DNA from: Tethya wilhelma
Taxonomy: Eukaryota > Porifera > Demospongiae > Tethyida > Tethyidae
Assembly (NCBI GenBank): GCA_964030475.1
Contig: CAXIPT010000039.1
Span: 117,511-181,510 of the forward strand
Direction: 5' to 3'
DNA: 64,000 nucleotides
Positions 9,501-21,500 of this stretch are shown piece by piece. Position numbers and translations under genes: made by a program. The notes beneath the pieces are model-generated. The model was not told the origin of the DNA. It did no database searches and saw only the letters and a program-made list of their open reading frames with translations. Within the stretch, counting starts at the first letter, position 1. Each line of letters starts with the position of its first letter.

Positions 9501-12500
9501 ATGTTCATGGATCAGATTGGCTACTCCCCTGCCAAAAAGATCAAGGTATTTAATTACGGATATGTGGTGTTGTATATTTATTTAGCTATACTAGAAATTG
9601 TTGACATTAGGTTCAATTCTTGGGAGAGGACGGATGTGATACCGGAGGACTCACAAGAGAATTTTTTACAATATTGCATCGAGATGTTGCGAGAAAGTAT
9701 ATGGATTCCGGAACATTTAAGCACAACTCAGCTCAGCTACAGGTACTGCGTGCATGCTTTCTACAAGTTGTTTATTGTTATTACTCTGTTCATATCTTAA
9801 TTTAGGAAGGAGTATTCTCTAAACTAGGACAGCTGGCAGCCACTGCATTTGTCCAAGGAGGATCTGGGCATCACATATTGACAACATCAGTCTTCAATTA
9901 TGTGAGGGGTATGAAGGTTACTGATATTTGCGTAGACATTGATGAGATACCAGATGCCAACATTCGGGAGATAGCACACATTGAGTTAGATAGCACACAA
10001 GGTATTGTTATGTATACAGTATAGCTCCAAATTTTCGTGGTTCAAAAAGTTCGTGAAAAGTCTGTCTTTGCCGTTTTGAGCTAATTTTCGTGAATCACGA
10101 TCTCTGAAATTATATTGCCGATATACGNCCCCATTGACAAAAAATGGGCCTCCCATCTCAATAAACCATTCCCCCTGTGCTACTTAGTAATTTTGGCGGT
10201 GATCACCTCCCATATCAACCATCCCCTCTATCACTGCTGCAGGGAACCCCGTGACTGCTGGCTCGCTGTTCACCCTCTCTGTCACTGCTGCAGAGAACCC
10301 TGTGACTGCTGGCTCGCTGACCACCCCCTTTGTAACTGCTGGCTCATCAACCATACCCTCTGTCACTGCTGCAGGGAACCGCATGACTGCTGGCTTGCTG
10401 ACCACCCCCTTTGTTACTGCTAGCTCATCAACCATTCCCCCTGTTACTGCTGGGAACCCCTTGACTGCTGGCCCATTGACCATTACATCTGATACTGCTT
10501 GCTTGTCGACCACCCCCTCTGCCACTGCTGTGAACCCCTCGAACACAAACCAACCAATACTTCTGATAGATCTCACTAATGATTCTCAGTTAGGTGCTGT
10601 AGGGGATTCAGGGATGATTGAGCCACCAACTAAATAAAAGATGTTGTAATCAAGACCAAATCTGTTCCCTGAGCATCCACTAGGTGTAGTGTCAAGAATA
10701 TTGTCACTGTGTGGTTTCACTGCTGGAGTTAGTATTCTCTTGAATGACATTGAGTTAAGTGATGTGTTGTCAGGCTTTGGGGAGACAATGTTGACTGGGC
10801 GGCCTTCACAGATTGTGACTTACCAAGATTTGTTTTTTTCAGATGCCATAGCTTACTATAAGTGTCCCTCTACTAACCTCTCGTGTCCAATCACAATCAC
10901 CTTTTCTGATTCCCCCGCTGTCGATGCAGAAAAGACAGTTATTCACAAACGTGCTAAAGGCCCTCAAAGATGATTTTGGCCTTTTTGGCCTGTTCATTCC
11001 CCCACCACAGTAGCATCTGGACTGTTCAAAGTTCTCGGGAAGATCTTGGTCCATTTCGTGATCCAAGATGGTCCAGCTTTTCCTTTCTTGTCTCCATGCA
11101 TTTTTAAGTACATCTGTACTAAATCTACCGAGGATGCTTTAGACGAAGTAGAGCAGGCAGACTTACCCCCTCCTGTTGCAGAAATGATTGATAAGGTACA
11201 GTTGTAAATACTTGTAAGTGTAGATTGGTAATTTTTCGTTGTTTGAAAATTTTTGACACACCATATTTGTGACCGAATTTTGGAAAACCGACCACTTTGA
11301 GCAAAATTTTTTGTAGTAATCAGTGGTTTTAGCGTAATACGCGACTCGACGCGCGCGCTAAAAATTTTTTTTGCACCAAATGGGAGGGGCATACCTTGGC
11401 AAGTTGCAGACGTGATTTTACGTGTGGGGCTGCTTCTATTGCTGAGATATAGGCGTTTGAATGCAGCTATGTCAGCCATGGCGAGCTTCTCTACCGTTGA
11501 TTAATTATTCTGATAAGTACATGATGCAGCTGCCGCTATGCATCTGCCGCTTTGCATCTCATTATAATAATGCATATTTAATTTGCAACAAAAAACAATG
11601 CATTGTTCATGAACTAAACACTTCTAACAAAAAGAAATCTCTCTCAGATGATCAGAAGACAGCCTACAGTTTTGCAGAATTGCTGGGCTTAGCCAGGAGC
11701 TGTTCATCTGTGCATGATAATGAATGAATGTTGTCTACCAAAAACATTAGAAATGTAATGCAAACATAGGAATGGTCAAATCGTAAAAAGGTGAGCAAAC
11801 AAGATAGGAATGCATGGTTGTCAGATAGAGTGAGTTTATTCCTGTGTCTACAATGTCATTAATTAAGCTCAGTTGAGATATGAACATAGAAATGAACTCA
11901 CTCAATCTGACAACCATGCATTCCTATCTTGTTTGCTTACATTTGACCATTCCTATGTTTGCATTACATTTCTAATGTTTTTGGTACTTGTATATATATA
12001 TATATGGACAAAACTCTCGTTCACACGACTGCAATGGGGCTCACTCATGCTTGCCCCAATGACAGAAATTCAGCTGCACATTCAAATCCCAGCTATCGTT
12101 GCTCTTTGTGTTGCAATCGCGATCCCAATTTAGCTTGAAGGTCAAAGGTTAAGGTGGGCTCTAACAAAGCAAAAAGTTGAAGAGAGCTGTTGGTGTGAAA
12201 CTTTGCCATCCAGCTTAGTATTGTTCTGAGTATACTTGCAACAACCCAGATCGAGAAAAGCCCTTCTCAAGTAAGTGTTTCAGGACTAGCAACATAATTA
12301 TAGTAAATCATGCAAATTGAGCAATTACCTGAAATGAGCTTGAGCTTGCATGTCCCTCCCATGTTTAAAGTGCTTGGCCCAAGTAGTCCATGTGGGAAAA
12401 CTTGGGTGAAATGCTCATTTCTCTAGTGTTGGCATCCCATAAATGCACCCTGCTGTGCATTATTGATGTTTGATAGACATTGTTTTCAACTGTTCGATCA

Positions 12501-15500
12501 CACTAAATGCTGTCAGATGTGCTTGTGAAATCATTTATACTTTAGCTATGAATTTAGGCCATGTTTTTGGGCTCATTAGAAAGAGAATGAACTAAACAGT
12601 AACTTAAGAAGCCTTTTAGTGCCAAGTGCTCAGTTTTTGCAGAGTTATTTGCGTGAATATTTGTATTGTGCTAATGGGCCATCCATGCCATTCCTACGTA
12701 CCCAGTACTACAGTACTGGGAATACTATTGTATAACCGTATACACACATGTATACACACACACAGCACATGCAAGGTAAAAGGTTTTATAAGAATCTCAA
12801 GTTTTTAATTTCTTACTATCAAACACGCACACACACACACATGCACACACACAGTCTCAAATTAATTTAGTAACAAGTACAAAAAACATTGGAAATGTAA
12901 TGAGACACAGGAATGGCTAAATCGTAAAAAGAACGCAAACAAGATGGAATGGCTGTTANTAAATAGTAGCTTAAGAAGCCTTTTAGTGCTAAGCGCTCAG
13001 TTTTTGCAGAGTTATTCGCGTGAATATTTGTATTGCGCTAATGGACCATCTGTGCCATTCCTGTGTACCCAGTAGTACCGTACTGGGAATACTTCTGTCT
13101 CGCACAGCAAACATGTATGTGGATGTACATGTATTATCAACCATTTCCTCTCCTTCTACTACCAATCATGGTATATATATGGTAAGCAAGCTCGGCTATA
13201 GTGTATCTCTAGCTTCTTGTCGATTTCTTCAAACACATGCACACTCGGCATGCACACACACACACTCACACACACACATACACACACTGAATCACAATTT
13301 AACTACCATGCAGATATGTTAATCTCTCTCTCTCTTACACACTGTCATGTTTACACAGTTATACACAGTTATACACAATTTTAAAAGGGGCAATCTCTCA
13401 AAAGTTGGTAGGCTAAACTATATACTATCTTTTTTTCCTCAAGTTTTTTAATCTTTCTCTCACTTTCACACACACACACACTCCAAGGCTGCTCACTCTC
13501 AACTCAGTACAAGAATCATGGTATGCAAACTCGGTACACATCTGAATTTTGTCTACAGCTCTCTCTCTCTTACACTCTCTACACACACATACACACACAA
13601 ACACACACAGCAACTTTATCATTACTAAGTCAACAACAAACAATGTAGTCAGGCTGACAATCACTGAGCTAGTACAGATAGCTAAGTTTCTTTCTACATC
13701 TGCATTATTTGCAACCGCAATATGATTTTTTAATTTTTACTTCAGTGATTGCTACTCCATTGATCTCCAATAGCACTAATCAATCAGCTTCCGTATTTGA
13801 ATTGCAAGCCACTGTAGATGCTTCACTCTGCATGGCTGATTAGCTTGCAAAACAGCTGGAATTCCCAAATGCGCGCGCGTGCCAACAACTGACCAAGGGA
13901 ATGCAATATTTATGCCACGCCCACTGCACTCTAACCTCAAGCCAGTCAGCTGAAATTTCTGAGTTGTGTTGCCTCTTTTAGTGAGCTTTGCCGCTACGAA
14001 AAAAGTCTTTGCAAAGACCAAGATCTGGAGTAAAGAATCAGCATAAGTAAGTTGTTCTATATATGCGTGGAAAATTTGTCTTGCTAGGTGTATATACTGT
14101 TCACGTGACCATGAATCGCCAATTAGCCTAATAAAATTAGCAAATTTTATACATTTCCAGTCATACATGATTTTGTTCAAATGCAATGCAAATTTTCCAA
14201 GTAGATTGAGTTTCTTATGTACACTAGCTACAATCTGATAGATTTTTTCATAGTGGCAAAAGAGAAAGTTTGCTATGATACTAATGATATTAAATTTTTT
14301 ATTTCCAGGTAGCAAACCGGTTACCATGAAAACTGTATACTGAAAATAAGACGATACGTTATTAAAATATACAAAGTAATACAAATTTGTTTCACAATTG
14401 CAATAACATTTCAAGTTATTTTACTATTCTTCTGCTTTTCCAAGCTTGATACCTGCCTTAACTGCAATGGGTTTTCAAAAAAGTAACTCTTTCCAAAAAG
14501 TGTTTATTATTGTACTAAAAAGTGTTATAGATCAAAAGAAACTTCTTTTGACAAGTGTTTTTTTGCGTTTGACCAACATCTCGAACACAAAATTCACTTT
14601 CAATAGCTAAGTAACTCTTTACTTTCAATGTTGAACCAAAGGAAAATTGATATTGAAAGACATAAATAGCTTTGACCAAATTGTGTGTTTATACCAAAGA
14701 AAAACTTTCAAGATTGCAAAAACTTGTGCTAAAAAGTGTTTTGAGATTAACACAAAACTTTTGGACAAGTTTTTTTTGAGTTTGACCAACATCTCTAAAC
14801 ACAAAATTGACTTTATATAACTAAGTTTTTGAACTCTTTACTATTAATGTTGAACCAAATTAAAGGAAACTTGATATTGAAAAATTTTTGCTTTGACTAA
14901 ACTGTGTGTTATTCCCAGTACGGTAGTACTGGGTACATAGGAATGGCACGGATGCCCAATTAGCGCAATAGAAATATTCACGCGAATAACTCTGCAAAAA
15001 ACGAGCGCTTGGCACTATAAGGCTTCTAAAGCTTCATTTTAGCTCATTCTCTTTCTAATGAGCCTAAAAACATGGCCTAAAACCATCGCTAAAGTACTTA
15101 ACTAAATTATGCCAAACCTCGAATTTTCTCCATCTTCTTCTTCTTCTTCTTCTGCTTCTTCTATCTTGGCACGACTTTTCTCAGAGACCGCTCGCTTTCA
15201 GAAGCTGATTAATGAACGAATAAACTTGGTTTCTTTGTCTTCAGGTCCTTTTGGCATCGTTTTTGCACGTCTCCCGTTCAGTCACTAGATACAAGACAAA
15301 AAGCGCTTTCTCCGTATGGTAGCCATTAATTTCTACGCTCGTGAATAATTCATTAGCTATGAGGGAAATCAAATTGACGACCCTTTTCCAGTTAGACAAG
15401 TGTGCGTTATTTGGAATCCGAATATTCACTGTCTGTAGCCATAGATAATAGCTAATACCTGAAGATTTCTGGTTGTGCTGAAGTCTTTGTAACCAGTTAC

Positions 15501-18500
15501 CTTTCAGTCTTAAATATTTAGGTGAGTAGACTACTTTGTTACATATTTGTCATTATAAGAAGATGAACAAAGCAAGTAAATTTTGTAAGATACAGCTCCA
15601 GCCTCCTGAGATAACTTGACATTAGTAAAGCTAGCTATAATAATGCTGATAGTGTACAAGTAACTACCATATACACACAAAGCTCAAATGTGATTAGTAG
15701 AATCATGAAAAAATGAGAACAAACAAGTGAAAAAAACATTGGAAATGTAATGAGACATAGGAATGGCCAAATCGTAAAAAAGGAAACGAACAAGATGGAA
15801 TGGCTGTTTGAGTGTGTAAAGAATTATTCCTATGGGGCNTATTTGTATTACGCTAATGGGGCATCCGTGCCATTCCTGTGTACCCAGTACTACCGTACTG
15901 GGAATAGTTGTCGTTATAAGAAGATGAGCAAAGCAAGTAAATTTTGTAAGATACAGCTCCAGCCTCCTCATGAGATGCTTCACCTGACTTTTGTACTGAG
16001 AGCATAGATCATAACATAAGCTATAATATCAATGCTGATAATGTATAAGTAACTACCATATACATACAAACTCAACTGTGATGTAAAATTATGAAAAAAT
16101 TAGAACAAACAAGTGAAAAAAACATTGGAAATGTAGTAAGACATAGGAATGGCCAAATCGTAAAAAAAGAAAGCAAACAAGATGGAATGGCTGTTTGAGT
16201 GTGTAAAGAATTATTCTTTGAGGGACTCAACATGGGAAGAGAGTTCTACATGCAGCCCACACAGGAATGATTCTGCACACACTCAAAACAGCCCATTCCA
16301 TCTTGTTTGCTTTCTTTTTTACGATTTGGCCATTCCTATGTCTCATTACATTTCCAATGTTTTTTTCACTTGTTCCCAGTACGATAGTATTGGGTACATA
16401 GGAATGGCACGGATGGCTCATTAGCGCAATACAAATATTCACGCGAAAAACTAACTGAGCGCTTGGCATTAAAAGGCTTCTTTAGCTATTATTTAGCTCT
16501 TTCTCTTTCTAATGAGCCCAAAAACATGGCCTAAAACCATCGCTAAAGTACCAAACTAAAATATGCCAAACCTCCAATTTTCGCCATCTTCCTCTTTTTA
16601 TTCTTCTATGGTGGCAAGAGGTTTCACAAAGACGGCTCACTTTCAGAAGCTGATTCTTGAACGAATAAACTTGGTTTCTGTGTCTTCAATCGCTTTTGCC
16701 ATCGGTTTTTTGTGTCTCTCATTGAGTCGCTAGATACAAAGCGAAAAGCGTCTTCTCCATATGGCGGCCATTAATTTCTAAACTCATGCATTATTCATAA
16801 GCTAGCTATTTTAACGACCCTTTCCATATTCAAGTGGGTGTTATTTGGAATCTAGTGCAAGCACAATGCCCCAAGTTCTGGTTCTGCAGTTCTGTCCTAT
16901 CCTCTCGTTCTCTGTGTTCAGTAATTCAGTAGGAAAGTTATCTTTAGCTAACAAGACACACATATAATTGACATAAATCACATTTTTAGCTTGGAATTGA
17001 AGAGTTTTAGCTGTCTGCAAGGCATGTCTGTGACTGCTGGTAGTTAGTCTGGGCACCAGACCCTTCCTTTCTTGCTAAGGGCAGTTCTCTCAGGCTAAAG
17101 ACTAAATTCTACTGAGATATTATAAACAATTATTCGAAAAAGATAAGATATAAGATCCCGAAATTTGGCTGGTAAAAATGTTACCGATCGCTGACAATTT
17201 ACCAAAACAGCAAAATTCATACTCCTCGAAAATTTTCGGATAATATTATATTATATGTATATATAAAATATTTTATATATGATATTATAATATTATATTG
17301 TGTATAGTTCATTATAATGTTTATCTTGTATTGGTTGTTTTTTTTTGTTTGTTTTCGGCCAAAACATAGGAAAGCAGAATGTGATGACACTCACATCTAT
17401 GCGTACAACTCAGACTCAGATTTTGAAGATCCGCCCTTCCGCTGTGCTAATCCATGTAACTCACCAATTGAAGTAATTTTGAATACGTTGTCCATGGACT
17501 ATTTCGAGAAGTGTCTATTTACAATGATAATTTTTCATTATTCCATGCAATATTTTGTAGTCTCCATCAACTGAACCCAGTGTTGCTGGTGATTCGTATG
17601 AGGCAGAGGAAGAGATAGTAAGATACGTAATGCAGAAATGTCAAGAAGAAGAGCCACAAGTACTTTCTCAGCCATGGTATGTATAGGGTATGCATGTGTA
17701 TGTTGAGGTAGTTTGTCGGGTTTGACAATTAGAGATGTTAATAGCACTTCACACAGTAAGATGGTTTGACTATGTTGTTATAAATAATTGTGTATAATTG
17801 CATAAAAATCATTAGAAAAAATCTTGAGATTTAGCTGGGATGTAAACATGCATAAGTGAACAATTTATGTTTATACATATAAATATATATATAGCTCCAT
17901 AGGTGAAGTTGTCTGTGATCTAAGAAAGAACCTGATTAGCGAAGTATTTACATTTATTGTCAGAAGAGAGCACCTACTGAGTGATGCGTTAATGTTCATG
18001 GATCAGATTGGCTACTCCCCTGCCAAAAAGATCGAGGTATTTAATTACGGATATGTGGTGTTGTATATTTATTTAGCTATACTAGAAATTGTTGGGGTTT
18101 TTTGACATTAGGTTCAATTCTTGGGAGAGGACGGATGTGATACCAGAGGACTCACAAGAGAATTTTTTACAATATTGCAGCGAGATGTTGCGAGAAAGTA
18201 TATGGATTCTGGATCATTTAAGCACAACTCAGCTCAGCTACAGGTACTGCGTGCATGCTTTCTACAAGTTGTTTTTTGTTATTACTCTGTTCATATCTTA
18301 ATTTAGGAAGGAGTATTCTCTAAACTAGGACAGCTGGCAGCCACTGCATTTGTCCAAGGAGGATCTGGGCATCACATATTGACAACATCAGTCTTCAATT
18401 ATGTGAGGGGTATGAAGGTTACTGATATTTGCGTGGACATTGATGAGATACCAGATGCCACATTCGGGAGATAGCACACAAGGTATTGTTATGTATTGTA

Positions 18501-21500
18501 TTGTTCTCCACTTATTATATTGCCTAGAAGAGCTTGTCGGAGCTTAATTGACAGTTATTTTATGTAGATATCAGGTGCTTCTACAACTCAACAGTTGCAA
18601 GATTTAGCAACGGAGTACTTTGACCTGCTACAGCAGTGTGGCTTTGTGAAACCATCATGTCTATTGACCTTAGTTGATCAACTTGATGCTGTGCAAGCAA
18701 TTTCCCTTCATTTCACTTTGTTAAAAAGCAAAGCAGAGACCGATCAATTTATAGATGGGTTTGCATCTTTGGGTGTCAAAGACGCTGTCATGGAACATCA
18801 CAGTCTCTTAAAGGAGTTCTTTTGCTTTTGCAACCTGACACTGACAGCTGGTATATTTTTTTATTATATGATTATATCATACCGTATAGCGGGAAATTTT
18901 TGTGGGGGAAAATTTTTGCGTTTTCGTCTTGAATAGAAATTTGCGGGTTTCCGCAACAATTTTTCCCCACAAAATTTGTAAGGTACAAGGCTGTCCCGTA
19001 ATGTTGAGACGCAATCCATGAAAATTTTCCCCAAAGCTGCGAAACCGCGAAATTTGCAAAAATTTACCCCCCATGAAAATTTCCCGCTATACGGTAGTAA
19101 CTTGTTAGTATTAACAGTAGCTGAAAATTTGTTTTTTCAGATGATCTTCGCAAGTTGTTAACTGTACAGTTCTCAGAGAGAGGGTCTTCTGCTCGTGAGA
19201 AAGAAGAATACTACCTACATGCACTTTTTGCATTATATGCAGACATCTGAAAGAAGTACATACTATATTATGACTGTACAAAACACATGAATCAGATATT
19301 CTTATCAAATTCACACACATGCAATGATTTTGTACACAGATCAGAAGATCCTAATGCAGGAGAGATGGAAGGTATAGATAGTTATCAAATACCATTCCAG
19401 TTAACCGATTATACGCTGAATTCTTTGAAGTGAATGACGTCATACGGCGAAATTAAAATTTTAAATTTTTAGTAGCTACGCCTTCTTTTTGTTTTTCTTC
19501 TAAAGTAAAGATTAGGCAAAGCTTTTTATATGATGCAGCTAAGCAACAATCAAGCTTACTATACTCCAGGTCTTGTTGCTTAGTGAAGCTTTTGCTGGTA
19601 AAAAAAGCCTAACATACGGGAGGCTAATTTTTATCTGACGCACCCTTTTGGGACTTAGAAAATTTTTGCAAGGTCATCTCTAGGAAAAGGTCGTCACAAT
19701 TAAATAGGTTGACTGTTTTACTTGTACTTAGTGTTTGCAGAGCTGAGTGTCCATCTGCAGATAAAAAACAAAGGTAGAGAGCAACAGCTTCTGCTCAACT
19801 CAGTGCTAGCTAGCTAGTCTCGCTAGCCAGACTCTCCATTTTTGCGGAGAGTCTGGCTAGCGAGACTACTAGCTAGCTATAGCTATAGTCTCAGTGATTT
19901 TCACCGTGATTGCCCATTGGTTTCTGTCATGATGGCCTTTTGTGTCTGCTTTGGTTTTCTACATAATCAGTCAAGAAGTCGACATAGCTGAGTACAGCAG
20001 TAGTGATCCAATGCTTGAATGTGGCATGCTGGCTAGCGACTGCACTGCAAGTTGTGAAGTCAAAGGCTTGAGAGTCAGATGATGAGCCTGAAATAAGTCA
20101 GTTTTCTGTAATTATACATACTTCACTAGTTTCAGAAGTCTGCATTGATCAGTAGGCTGAATAAGGCATGCAGCTCAGTAAGTTGAGACTTGTGACACCA
20201 TGTTATTATCAATTTAAATTATTATTGTAGATTATTATGGTAATAGAGATTATCATGTATGCATGAAGTTGGATTGTATACAGTGGCTGTGTCTGTGGAG
20301 ATTGAACTTCTGCAGAGGCTTTTGATCACTTCTCACAATCTGAGTAGAACAATACTTAATGAGTTTATTTCACTTGCTTTCATATATAGGCAGTCTCTGG
20401 CAGACTGTATATGCAATCTTTCTCATCTTCTCCCTTCCAGTCTCCTCTTGCCAATGGCCTCCAGGTGGTAGATCTCACTCAGGCCCCTCTGGCTCACACT
20501 CATGAGGAGACAACTTGTAGCAAACTGATAGTCAAGCTTGCATGCACATTATTATGCAATGTGTACATACACTCCACATGACGACCTTTACCAGCGTGTT
20601 GACCTCGTGAAAAATTTCTAAGTCCCGAAAGGGTGCGTCAGATAAAAATTAGCATACGGGAGGGTCAAATACGCTAGGATATAGCCGCGCGTATAAAGCT
20701 TTTTTTCCAGCTAGCCAGCAACGCTTACAAAAGCGATGCTATGGCTACTATCCCTGCACCTACGTAGCAAGTTTTAAGCTTATCCTCGGAAGGGTTGTAG
20801 AAAAAACGTCGATCTAAAGTCGCCCATCGTGATCGCGAAGATCGTGACCGTTAGTCGCTCAACGACGAGTAGCGCCACGCCTTACAAGCAGACTAGCCAC
20901 TAGGGAGAGAAGGTTAGCCACTTAGAATTTAACCCCTTTACTTCGATTAAATCATGTGATCAGTTTGAGATTTCTCTGCTGTAAACCAGTGACCGTCCAG
21001 AATCTTTGTCTCAGAGTGCTGTGTCCCTCGAGCTGTGCCGGTTAGTGTACGCCAGGAGATCCAGAATGATGAAGATCAACGCTGAACATTCAATACAGGT
21101 AGACTTATAAAAATAAGAGGTAGTTTAAGATCTATGGCTTGTATAAATATAGATAATATAACAGGGCTACCTATGGTATAAACTACAATTTGTGATAGGG
21201 TGTTATGTAACCTACAAGTCAATATCTCAAGTTGAGTCATATTGACAACAGCTTATTTACTTGTTTATTTTTTTATTCTAGTACACAATACCGTTGATGT
21301 GACCATATGGTAGTCTCGCTAGCCAGACTCTCCCATTTTTTGTGGAGAGTCTGGCTAGCGAGACTAACCATATGGCTGACATCAATACATTATGTATTGA
21401 AATTTGTACTGTGAGACACCACAGACTATAAAGTCAAGTTCAGGTCTTTGCCTGCTGTCTGCCTGATGCTCTTCTGTTTACGGTTGGTTTATAGTTAAAC

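Larger units (their letters stand above)
19252..21499. other. Intron region with inverted repeat arms
   Basis: No exon recognised. A motif (CGCACCC plus TTTTTATCTGA) at about 19616-19690 recurs inverted at about 20600-20670 (TTCTAAGTCCCGAAAGGGTG), enclosing about 0.9 kb. Sequence around 20690-20950 resembles 49500-49750, so it is a dispersed repeat. Two tiny foldbacks with 9-bp duplications are listed separately. Confidence 0.5.

Noticed and set aside
9620..9805. Alternative reading of HECT exon 7 (WERTDVIPEDSQENF)
   Set aside because: The other frame gives the HECT motif GEDGCDTGGLTREFF with proper splice sites.
13776..14414. 212-codon open frame on the minus strand
   Set aside because: No recognisable motif, no conserved neighbours, AT-rich composition; a chance frame in non-coding sequence.
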